In this document: piece by piece, positions 7,949 through 13,749 of the stretch
Layout of the letters: each line of letters begins with the position of its first letter
Position numbering within the stretch: position 1 is the first letter of the stretch
Assembly (NCBI GenBank): GCA_016929305.1
Contig: JAFGJC010000278.1
Span: forward strand, 1 to 13,749
Length of the DNA stretch: 13,749 nucleotides
From: a candidate division CSSED10-310 bacterium
GTDB taxonomy: Bacteria; CSSED10-310; JAFGJC01
Direction of reading: 5' to 3'
Made by a program: the position numbers and the translations under genes
The notes under the pieces: generated by a model
The model's input: the letters and a program-made list of their open reading frames with translations, nothing else
What the model was told of the DNA's origin: nothing
Databases searched by the model: none

Positions 7949-8680
7949 CTAATCGTTAATGGTCAAATACGGCCATAGATCTCCAGGTGTACCATTATTA
8001 CTATATGGCTGAAGCTGGAAAAAATAATCACCCGGGACAAGATCTCCCGGTTCAATGGAAATCTCCAGACCGTAAACGCCATCATTGGGATTAAAATCAC
8101 CTTGGCTGCCGTCATCAGCTAAAAAGATGCCAGTACCAAGGCCATTGTAAAAAAGTTCAATGGAATAAATAGCGTCCCTGTCAGATATGACGGCAATTAT
8201 CTGTAGATCACCTCCACCACTGGCGGTAACGCGAGAGTTCATATATCCTGCCATGAATATTTGAGTTCCGGTACCCTGTGTTGATTGACATGCTGGTGTG
8301 GACAAATACCATGGCAAGGGTTGGAAAGTGGAGGTGTATGGCGATCCGAACTCAGGAGCAACAGAGTAGAACGGCCATGCCATACTTGAATATCCCTTGG
8401 CATCTTCAGCGACGATTTTTAGAAGAAGCCTGATGAGTTCACCAGGAGAAGCTGCATTTGGTTCAACATAAAACTGCTGACCATAAATATTGTCGCCCGC
8501 ATTAAAATCTCCATGAATTCCGTCATCATGAAGTTCTAAAATAGGCTCCCCGGCAAAATATACATTTACCGATTCAATGTCATTATCCGGATCGGTAATC
8601 CAGGCGATCAATCGGACGTTTCCTCCTGATGTAATCCGATATCTCGTGTCAGCGAATCCAGCGAGATGGATAACTGGTTC
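7949..8680 (-). repeat. Twin C-terminal modules of the lamin-tail protein
   Basis: Residues about 889-1000 and 1028-1131 are diverged tandem copies. Both open with an L/M-A-G-F/Y strand, then an SGG-x-hydrophobic strand ending in I-T/S-D-x-D, and carry an acidic turn: DDGIHGDFNAGDNIYG (940-955) and DDGSQGDFNPNDGVYG (1077-1092). They look like Ig-like beta-sandwiches with a possible calcium-binding loop. They end the protein, where surface proteins often carry an attachment domain. Confidence 0.7.
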
Positions 8681-11344
8681 GACCGTTGGTCTTGGGGTCG
8701 GTGTAATTGTTGGTGTTGGAGAGGGTCCTTGTGTGTTCGTGGGCGTTTCAGTCGGTGGCGGAGGGTTACAGGGATTGACTGATCCGGGGGAGATGGTGTC
8801 TTCCTGCCAGTTGTAGCCTTTATCCGTGTCTTCACCGTTCGGGCATAAGTTTAGCGATTTTCCTTCTGTTGCCGGCTCAGCATAATCACCTTCTGTCCAT
8901 ATCCCTGCGTTTACAGCAGTACTTTCCCAGGTTTGACCGCCCGCGCCGTAAGCGATGTAATCGACGATCGTATTTACACTGTGCGTTGTTGAATCAAACA
9001 GAGCGATATATCCAGTTGAATTACCCATATTAGATGATGCGCCGGTATAAAGGTCCGTATCACTATTTGTGCCCTCCGTATTGATATGGACGGTCACAAA
9101 GCAATGAGAGTCAAGAATAAATGTCGGAAGGGTATAATATGGACTGTCATCAGGTTTTAAATCATATCCACTGATATCGATGGCATCAGGTGAATTGTTA
9201 TAGAGCTCGATGAATTCGAGTCCTGTATCGGCACCTTCTGGATCACAAAAAACTTCATTGATAACGACACCCATTCTTATGGTTGGTGTTTCCGTCGCTT
9301 CCGGTGAGGGCGTAATTGTGGGTGTTCCAGGTCCCGGTGTGTCGGTTGGCAGCAAAGTGGGTGTACCTGTCGGTGTTTCCGTCGGCGGTTCCTCCTCGCA
9401 ATTTACATCAAGAAATGTAGGCCAGCAAACACTCCAGTCGCTGGAATTATTATTATCTACAGCATCGGGGTCGAGATTTATAGAATAAGACTCTTGCGCG
9501 TCTGAGACAAAATCCCCAGCTGTCCAGATGCCCGCATCAACTGCTGCACTTTCCCACGTCTGTCCTCCTGCTCCATACTGAACGAAATCGACGATTGTTG
9601 CCGGTGAATGCGTAGTGCTAGAGAACAGAACAACGCTTCCCGATGTGTTTCCCATATTCGTTGACAATCCGGCAAAAAGCTCCTGAGCAGTGTCATCGCC
9701 CTCAGCGTTTATGTGGATGATAACACGAGCACCAGGATTCAGAATAAAAGCTCCAAATGTATAATAAGCCGCGCCGTCAGGTTTCAAATCATAACCATTT
9801 AAGTCGATTGATTCATCACTTGGATTGATCAATTCTATCCACTCCAGTCCGCTATCGGAATCAGCAGGATCGTATAAAACTTCATTAATAATAACACTAG
9901 ACGGAGGTATAGGTGTTGAGGTCGGTGTGTTGGTTGGTGTGTACGATGGAGGCGCTCCCGTAGTTGTCGGAGAAGGTGATATTGTTGGTAATTCCGTTGG
10001 TGTTTCTGTTGGTTCGGGTATTACACAGTTAATATCCAATAACGTCGGAATACATGAAGACCAATCCGATGAGACGTTATTATCTTGTCCATCAGGATCC
10101 AGATTAATCGAAAATCCTTCATCAGCGTCGATTACAAAATCTCCTGTCGTCCAGATCCCCGCATCGACAGCCGTGCTTTCCCATGTTTGTCCTTCCGCGC
10201 CATATTGCACAAAATCGATAATTGTGGACAGTGAATGCGTCGTGCTGGAAAATAAAACAATACTTCCGGACGTGTTTCCCATATTTGAAGACAATCCCGC
10301 ATATAATTCGGTATCCGTATCATCACCTTCAGTATTGATATGAACGACAACACGGGCATTGTTATTTAAAATAAAGGAGTTAAAGGTATAGTATGCAGCA
10401 CTCTCCGGTTTCAGATCAAAACCACTCATGTCAACAGGAAGATTTCCGGTGTTGATAATCTCAATCCATTCATATCCTGTATCGGAGCTTGGGGCATCGT
10501 AAAACACTTCATTAATAGCTATCGAAATCTGTGGAGTTGGCGTTGTTGTGGGAATTGCCGGGGTTGCAGTTGAAGTCGGATAAGGCGTTGTTGTTGGGGG
10601 AACAGGGGTGATTGTTGCTGTAGACGGTGGCGGAGTTTGTGTGAAAATTGGAGGCGTATTCGTTGGTGGAACCGGTGTGTTTGTGGGTGCCGGAAATGTC
10701 CATGTTGGCGTTGGCATGGGTGTCGATGTGCTGGCGGGCGTTTCCGTAGGTGTTATAGCAGGGCAATTAACATTTAGGGGAGATGGATCACATTCTGACC
10801 AGTCAGATCCAAGATTATTATCAACCGCATCCGGATTGAGGTTCAAGGAATAACCTTCCTGCACGTCAACCGCGAAATCGCCTTCTGTCCATATACCAGC
10901 AGTTACAGCTGCACTTTCCCATGTCTGCCCTCCTGCACCATACTGAACAAAATCAACAATCGTTGCTGGTGAATGAGTGGTGCTTGAAAACAAAACAATA
11001 CTTCCGGAGGTATTCCCCATGTTCGATGATAGTCCTGCATAAAGTTCTGTCGGCGTATTTTCACCCATTGTATTTACATGAATAATTACTCTGGAATCCG
11101 GATTGAGTATGAAATCACCAAATGTATAATATGAAGCGATATCTGGTTTTAAGTCATATCCATTCAAGTTTATGGATGAAACACCTGTATTGATGAGTTC
11201 AATCCATTCATATCCTGTATCCGAATCTGGAGCATCATAATAAATTTCATTAATAACGACTTGAGATTTTCCAACGGCCAGCCATGTCGGCACCACAACA
11301 AGGATCAAAATGAAGTATAAGCTGAAACAGCATAATCTAACCAT
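7949..11344 (-). CDS. Secreted protein with four lamin-tail domains, Pro/Thr linkers and twin C-terminal modules
   Basis: A 1131-residue exported protein. An N-terminal hydrophobic segment (about 5-24) behaves as a signal peptide, with no lipobox. Four lamin-tail (LTD) units follow at about 28-194, 273-440, 482-649 and 692-859. Each starts with an INE-V/I motif, then D-x-G-x-E-F/W-IEL/I, a G-YDLKP-type strand and SSNMGN-S/T-G. Low-complexity Pro/Thr linkers of about 78, 41, 42 and 29 residues separate the domains. Residues 889-1131 hold two related modules with DDG-x2-GD. Units 1-3 end in W-S-x-C-x8-C, probably a disulfide. Family knowledge: bacterial LTDs are beta-sandwich adhesion or binding modules in surface and secreted proteins, sometimes joined to nucleases; no nuclease is seen here. 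There is no sorting signal or membrane anchor at the C-terminus. The ATG has AAAGGA about seven nt upstream. It is the first gene of the leftward cluster. The function is unknown beyond extracellular binding or structure. Confidence 0.9.
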   Translation of the reverse strand: MVRLCCFSLYFILILVVVPTWLAVGKSQVVINEIYYDAPDSDTGYEWIELINTGVSSINLNGYDLKPDIASYYTFGDFILNPDSRVIIHVNTMGENTPTELYAGLSSNMGNTSGSIVLFSSTTHSPATIVDFVQYGAGGQTWESAAVTAGIWTEGDFAVDVQEGYSLNLNPDAVDNNLGSDWSECDPSPLNVNCPAITPTETPASTSTPMPTPTWTFPAPTNTPVPPTNTPPIFTQTPPPSTATITPVPPTTTPYPTSTATPAIPTTTPTPQISIAINEVFYDAPSSDTGYEWIEIINTGNLPVDMSGFDLKPESAAYYTFNSFILNNNARVVVHINTEGDDTDTELYAGLSSNMGNTSGSIVLFSSTTHSLSTIIDFVQYGAEGQTWESTAVDAGIWTTGDFVIDADEGFSINLDPDGQDNNVSSDWSSCIPTLLDINCVIPEPTETPTELPTISPSPTTTGAPPSYTPTNTPTSTPIPPSSVIINEVLYDPADSDSGLEWIELINPSDESIDLNGYDLKPDGAAYYTFGAFILNPGARVIIHINAEGDDTAQELFAGLSTNMGNTSGSVVLFSSTTHSPATIVDFVQYGAGGQTWESAAVDAGIWTAGDFVSDAQESYSINLDPDAVDNNNSSDWSVCWPTFLDVNCEEEPPTETPTGTPTLLPTDTPGPGTPTITPSPEATETPTIRMGVVINEVFCDPEGADTGLEFIELYNNSPDAIDISGYDLKPDDSPYYTLPTFILDSHCFVTVHINTEGTNSDTDLYTGASSNMGNSTGYIALFDSTTHSVNTIVDYIAYGAGGQTWESTAVNAGIWTEGDYAEPATEGKSLNLCPNGEDTDKGYNWQEDTISPGSVNPCNPPPPTETPTNTQGPSPTPTITPTPRPTVEPVIHLAGFADTRYRITSGGNVRLIAWITDPDNDIESVNVYFAGEPILELHDDGIHGDFNAGDNIYGQQFYVEPNAASPGELIRLLLKIVAEDAKGYSSMAWPFYSVAPEFGSPYTSTFQPLPWYLSTPACQSTQGTGTQIFMAGYMNSRVTASGGGDLQIIAVISDRDAIYSIELFYNGLGTGIFLADDGSQGDFNPNDGVYGLEISIEPGDLVPGDYFFQLQPYSNNGTPGDLWPYLTIND
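8768..11263 (-). repeat. Four-copy lamin-tail domain repeat array
   Basis: The copies lie at about 11263-10763, 10528-10025, 9901-9398 and 9271-8768. Copies 1 and 3 are closest: SPATIVDFVQYGAGGQTWES and its continuation are identical in both. Copy 2 is slightly diverged (SLSTIIDFVQYGAEGQ). Copy 4 is the outlier (VNTIVDYIAYGAGGQ). DNA similarity is also visible, for example near 9549-9590 and 10912-10950, but synonymous differences show the duplications are not recent. The spacers encode Pro/Thr-rich linkers, read as GT-rich tracts on the + strand. Confidence 0.85.
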
Positions 11345-11424
11345 TTCAGTATCCTTTCTATTTAAAATGGCGGCAGTACAATTTTATGAATTGATATATA
11401 ATCATGATTTGCGTCCCTAATGAG

Positions 11425-11454
11425 CTTCTAACATGCTGGGGCATTTCGTGTCAA
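11425..11454 (-). promoter_or_regulatory. Possible promoter for the lamin-tail gene cluster
   Basis: Read leftward, a consensus -35 TTGACA (11454-11449) is followed after 18 nt by TAGAAG (11430-11425), a moderate -10. This would give a leader of about 75 nt before the ATG at 11344. The -35 is perfect but the -10 matches only four of six positions, so this is tentative. Confidence 0.35.
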
Positions 11455-11470
11455 TGGAATGAGAGAAATC

Positions 11471-11499
11471 TTGACGTTGGTTAATCTTTGACTTATAAT
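11471..11499 (+). promoter_or_regulatory. Strong sigma70-type promoter for the MglA-like operon
   Basis: TTGACG (11471-11476), a 17-nt spacer and a perfect TATAAT (11494-11499) make a near-consensus housekeeping promoter. Transcription would start near 11506, leaving a leader of about 80 nt before the ATG at 11585. It lies in the 240-bp divergent gap, back to back with the lamin-tail gene. I saw no clear attenuator or riboswitch fold in the leader. Confidence 0.75.
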
Positions 11500-11584
11500 T
11501 CCGCTGTATGAACTGTCAAAGTATTGAATTTCCTGAGAGTTTTAGCTATAGGGAATTTCTTTAGAAAAGGGAGATCGGGCCAAA

Positions 11585-12895
11585 ATGGTATTCTTTAACT
11601 ATGCTTCAATGGAGATGTCGGCCAAGATCGTATATTATGGACCCGGTCTGTGCGGCAAAACTACCAATCTGAAATGGATATTTGACCAGATGCCCCAGAA
11701 CAGGCGAGGTGAAATGGTTTCTCTCGCAACCGAAACAGATCGTACTTTGTTCTTTGATCTGTTACCCCTGAAACTTGGTAAAGTCGGTGATTTTACGACT
11801 CGTATACAACTATACACTGTTCCTGGACAGGTTTTTTATAACTCCACTCGAAAACTAGTACTAAAAGGTGTTGACGGAATTGTTTTTGTTGCGGACTCAC
11901 AAGAACCGATGCTTGATGCCAATATTGAAAGTCTTGAAAACTTGCAGGAAAACTTGGCAGAGCAGAAACTTAATCTCAGAAAACTGCCATGGGTTATTCA
12001 ATACAATAAGCGAGATCTTCCAGGAATCCTTCCAATAAATGTATTAAACAGACAACTTAATTTTATGGATGTACCTTCCTTTGAATCTATCGCCACAACC
12101 GGTCAAGGTGTAATGGAAACTCTATTGGGGATAGCGAAACTAACCCTAAGACATCTTAGGAAAAAAGCCGGACAAGACCTCCCGGAAGATTCTGAAGAAA
12201 TTCTTGATTTTGAGAAGGAACTGTCTCTGGCTTTTGCTGGCGAAGCCGCAACTGAAACAAAGGAAGAAGAACCCGCTGCAGTGACCGTGGATTCAGGTGC
12301 TTCAAAAAAGAAATCGACTAAAGAGAAAGTTGAAGAAACTGCCAAAGAAGAGGAAATCAAAATTGAGGAGCAAGAAGAGATATTTGAGGAAGAAGAAGTT
12401 GCCGTTTCCGATGAAAAAGAAGAGCTAGTTATGGAGGAACCTGAAGAGAAAGTTGAAGAGGAACCTGAAGAAGAGTTAGAAAAGGAAGCAGAGGCTCCTG
12501 AAGAAGTCATTGATACAGGGGAAGAAGAGGTTTTTGAAGAAGAAGAAGTTTTTGAAGCGGCAGCTGAAGAGAAAGCACCGGAAGAACCTGAAGAAGAAGT
12601 AGCAGCACTCGCACCAAGGGTATCGGTAGGAATTCAGACGGAGCAACCGGTCATGACAGGAGATGTCGATGCTGAAGGCATCATACTAGATAAAGATGTC
12701 ACTCATAAAATTCGCATTCCGATAAAAGTCGAAAAAGATGAAGCGGTCTCACATATCAATTTGAATCTTAAACTCGAAATCGAATGCGTGTTGATTTCCG
12801 AGATCAGTAAACGAACTGAAACGAAAGCGGAACGTCTTGCAGCGAAAGCCCTGGAAGATTTCCTGCTTGGGAAAAGTCAGAAGAAAAAGAAATAG
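11585..12895 (+). CDS. MglA-like Ras-family GTPase with long acidic C-terminal extension
   Basis: A 436-residue protein. Residues 1-195 are a full MglA-type GTPase: MVFFNYAS start, P-loop GPGLCGKT (19-26), MVSLATETDRTLFFD (44-58), TVPGQ (78-82), LVLKGVDGIVFVADSQ (91-106) and NKRD (141-144). Family knowledge: MglA is a cytoplasmic polarity switch for gliding and type IV pili, turned off by the roadblock protein MglB. Typical MglA ends near residue 195. Here about 240 residues follow: a Glu-rich, probably disordered stretch (221-340), then a compact region (about 362-436) with alternating hydrophobic strands (KIRIPIKV, INLNLKLEIE) and a final helix ending in KKKK. The extension resembles nothing I can name. 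No mglB lies within this window. The ATG has only a weak, distant ribosome site (AGGGAGA, about 12 nt). The gene heads a three-gene operon. Confidence 0.92.
   Translation: MVFFNYASMEMSAKIVYYGPGLCGKTTNLKWIFDQMPQNRRGEMVSLATETDRTLFFDLLPLKLGKVGDFTTRIQLYTVPGQVFYNSTRKLVLKGVDGIVFVADSQEPMLDANIESLENLQENLAEQKLNLRKLPWVIQYNKRDLPGILPINVLNRQLNFMDVPSFESIATTGQGVMETLLGIAKLTLRHLRKKAGQDLPEDSEEILDFEKELSLAFAGEAATETKEEEPAAVTVDSGASKKKSTKEKVEETAKEEEIKIEEQEEIFEEEEVAVSDEKEELVMEEPEEKVEEEPEEELEKEAEAPEEVIDTGEEEVFEEEEVFEAAAEEKAPEEPEEEVAALAPRVSVGIQTEQPVMTGDVDAEGIILDKDVTHKIRIPIKVEKDEAVSHINLNLKLEIECVLISEISKRTETKAERLAAKALEDFLLGKSQKKKK
12245..12604 (+). repeat. Glu-rich low-complexity tract in the MglA-like protein
   Basis: Codes for residues 221-340, dominated by Glu with Lys, Val, Ala and Pro, in short imperfect units such as EEPEEKVEEEPEEE and GEEEVFEEEEVFEAA. 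It is probably an extended acidic linker between the GTPase and the C-terminal module. GAA/GAG-rich DNA here makes the opposite strand look like a long Ser-rich reading frame, which is not a gene. Confidence 0.8.
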
Positions 12896-12908
12896 GAGTT
12901 TACCCGCG

Positions 12909-13316
12909 ATGCGATCGCAGAGTTATCTCTTAACGAGAGTGGTTCTGCTGTTCAGTATACTTTTACTGGCTGCAACATTTGCCAATGCAGAAGTATATAT
13001 GTGGATTGGACCTGATAATATTTTCCAGTTAACAAATATTAAACCTGATTGGTGGACAGAGGATATGGACCAGATGGCACCCTCTGATATCCGTCCGCCT
13101 GATGTCGAAAAGGTAACATATCCTGGGAAGTATGTTGGTGATAAGGAAAACCGGAAATTTCATCTGCCTTCTTGTGAACAGATTTATACATCAGATGGTA
13201 AGATGGCCATACCGGATAATAAAATCATCTGGTTCCAAAGCACAGATGAAGCCATCAGTTTGGGATACATTGCATGCGATCACTGCAAACCCTTACAATC
13301 AAACGAAGAAGATTAA
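12909..13316 (+). CDS. Exported protein with Ada-type zinc-binding module
   Basis: A 135-residue protein. Residues 1-27 are a clear signal peptide with a hydrophobic core (VVLLFSILLLAATF) and a probable cleavage site ANA|EVY. The mature N-terminus (EVYMWIGPDNIFQLTN) resembles the DUF4124-like strand pair of exported proteins. Residues about 75-128 match the metal-binding domain of Ada: YVGDKENRKFHLPSC, then EAISLGYIACDHCKP. Candidate ligands are C89, C123 and C126, plus H85 in place of the fourth Cys. Family knowledge: in Ada this module binds zinc and repairs phosphotriesters. Stand-alone exported versions are common but poorly understood, and DNA repair is unlikely outside the cytoplasm. 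The start is ATG 12909, with AGGAG ten nt upstream; starting further upstream would bury the signal peptide. It lies 13 bp after the GTPase gene. Confidence 0.85.
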   Translation: MRSQSYLLTRVVLLFSILLLAATFANAEVYMWIGPDNIFQLTNIKPDWWTEDMDQMAPSDIRPPDVEKVTYPGKYVGDKENRKFHLPSCEQIYTSDGKMAIPDNKIIWFQSTDEAISLGYIACDHCKPLQSNEED

Positions 13317-13331
13317 CGGAAGGGCTCTGTA

Positions 13332-13646
13332 ATGGAAGATAACAAATCCAGTTCGTTTCTCAAGGGAATCGGAATTCTCGCAGCTATCTGCATCGGAATT
13401 TTGCTGCTGATATTCGTTATAATTCCGGTGTTTGTCTTTATAGTAAACATCATCTGGGGAATCATCGTTTTTATATTTTCGGTGATTTGGGGATTCTTTG
13501 CCTTTATTTGGTGGCTTATCTGGCTGATATCCGGTTTGCTTGCCGGAATCGTCAAGATTATTCTGTTTGTCGCTCTGACAGTAGCGGCAATTGTCGGTTT
13601 TATTATGTTGATTTCCTGGATCATCAGGGAATTTGCCAAAAAGTAA
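13332..13646 (+). CDS. Small, extremely hydrophobic membrane protein
   Basis: A 104-residue protein with no family I recognise. After a short polar N-terminus (MEDNKSSSFLK), nearly every residue from 12 to 98 is hydrophobic, rich in Ile, Phe, Trp and Gly, with K75 the only charge. It should form three or four membrane-spanning helices, roughly 12-38, 39-71 (possibly a pair) and 75-98, ending in REFAKK on the cytoplasmic side. The ATG has GGAAGGG seven nt upstream. It lies 15 bp after the Ada-like gene and is very probably the last gene of the MglA-like operon. It could anchor or partner one of the operon products, but nothing in the sequence shows this. Confidence 0.75.
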   Translation: MEDNKSSSFLKGIGILAAICIGILLLIFVIIPVFVFIVNIIWGIIVFIFSVIWGFFAFIWWLIWLISGLLAGIVKIILFVALTVAAIVGFIMLISWIIREFAKK

Positions 13647-13662
13647 TTTTATCGTTAATTCA

Positions 13663-13749
13663 TCATTGATCGGATGGAACCGTCTCATCAATGGTGTCCA
13701 TAGTTTTAGCCAGCATCATTGATCCGAAAGAGCGGACTTTATCTGAGGG
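13663..13749 (-). CDS. Possible 3' end of a leftward gene, cut by the window edge
   Basis: Reading leftward from the edge, one frame is open for 28 codons to a TGA at 13665-13663, ending in MDTIDETVPSDQ. It would converge on the small membrane protein with a 16-bp gap. The evidence is weak: an open frame this short is common by chance. A rightward alternative beginning at ATG 13691 (MVSIVLASIIDPKERTLSE) is also open to the edge. Confidence 0.28.
   Translation of the reverse strand, partial: PSDKVRSFGSMMLAKTMDTIDETVPSDQ

Noticed and set aside
9825..10343. 172-codon open frame on the + strand inside the lamin-tail gene
   Set aside because: It lies antisense to a well-supported coding region with repeated domains. 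Its Val/Gly/Ser-rich composition is the reverse reading of the Pro/Thr linkers, and there is no ribosome site.
8690..10760. GT-rich tracts that look like simple-sequence or CRISPR-like repeats on the + strand
   Set aside because: They are the reverse complement of codons for Pro/Thr linkers. Spacing and sequence are irregular and they stay in frame.
11400..11409. 10-bp palindrome AATCATGATT in the divergent gap
   Set aside because: Short AT-rich palindromes are expected by chance, and it does not overlap either candidate promoter.
11525..11560. GAATTTC occurring twice in the leader of the MglA-like operon
   Set aside because: It is a seven-base direct repeat with no inverted pairing, too short to support an operator or attenuator.
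12103..12510. 135-codon Ser-rich open frame on the - strand
   Set aside because: It is antisense to the Glu-rich tract of the MglA-like gene: GAA/GAG codons read backwards as TTC/CTC-type codons and Ser.
13299..13691. 130-codon and 108-codon frames on the - strand over the small membrane protein
   Set aside because: The + strand frame has a good ribosome site, fits the operon spacing and gives a coherent membrane protein. The reverse frames give Asn/Asp/Lys- or Ile/Thr-rich nonsense-like sequence.
13661..13724. Direct repeat CATCATTGATC at 13661-13671 and 13714-13724
   Set aside because: Only 11 bases in two copies, in a region that may be coding. There is no integrase or tRNA nearby to suggest an attachment site.

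Overview
The window is about 13.7 kb of gene-dense bacterial DNA of moderate GC content. It contains no RNA genes, insertion sequences, CRISPR arrays or phage genes. The genes suggest a free-living, probably Gram-negative bacterium: exported proteins with signal peptides, a large multidomain surface protein with Pro/Thr linkers, PilZ/FHA/Ser-Thr kinase signalling and an MglA-type polarity GTPase. This mixture occurs in deltaproteobacteria-like groups, Planctomycetes-related groups and several uncultured phyla. I cannot name the phylum from the sequence alone.

Layout. Positions 1-102 hold the probable 3' end of a rightward gene. Positions 99-1533 hold a leftward pair: a DRG/Obg-like GTPase with a TGS domain, then a PilZ protein. 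After a 121-bp divergent promoter region comes a rightward TPR-plus-Ser/Thr-kinase protein (1655-3946). It converges on a leftward FHA-plus-DUF4388 (PATAN) protein (3943-4677). A leftward cluster follows, transcribed from about 11.34 kb down to 4.75 kb: a 1131-residue secreted protein with four lamin-tail domains, an MTH1187-type thiamine-binding protein, and a fused FAD/iron-sulfur 2-hydroxyacid dehydrogenase. These three are separated by only 8 and 0 bp. A 240-bp divergent region with a strong sigma70-type promoter drives a rightward operon: an MglA-like GTPase with a long acidic tail, an exported Ada-type metal-binding protein, and a very hydrophobic small membrane protein. The last 100 bp may hold the 3' end of a leftward gene.

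How the genes may work together (inference). The kinase and the FHA-PATAN protein look like a writer/reader pair. PilZ (c-di-GMP), PATAN and MglA are families repeatedly tied to type IV pili, gliding and cell polarity, so the neighbourhood has a surface-behaviour signalling flavour. The lamin-tail protein is probably a cell-surface or extracellular protein. Its tight linkage to a cytoplasmic thiamine-binding protein and a 2-hydroxyacid dehydrogenase is unexplained.

Start codons were reassigned where a clear Shine-Dalgarno sequence decided the matter. Three genes start with GTG (DRG GTPase, kinase, FHA protein). I saw no convincing rho-independent terminator. The convergent junction at 3943-3946, and probably the one at 99-102, ends in a TTAA that carries a stop codon on each strand.
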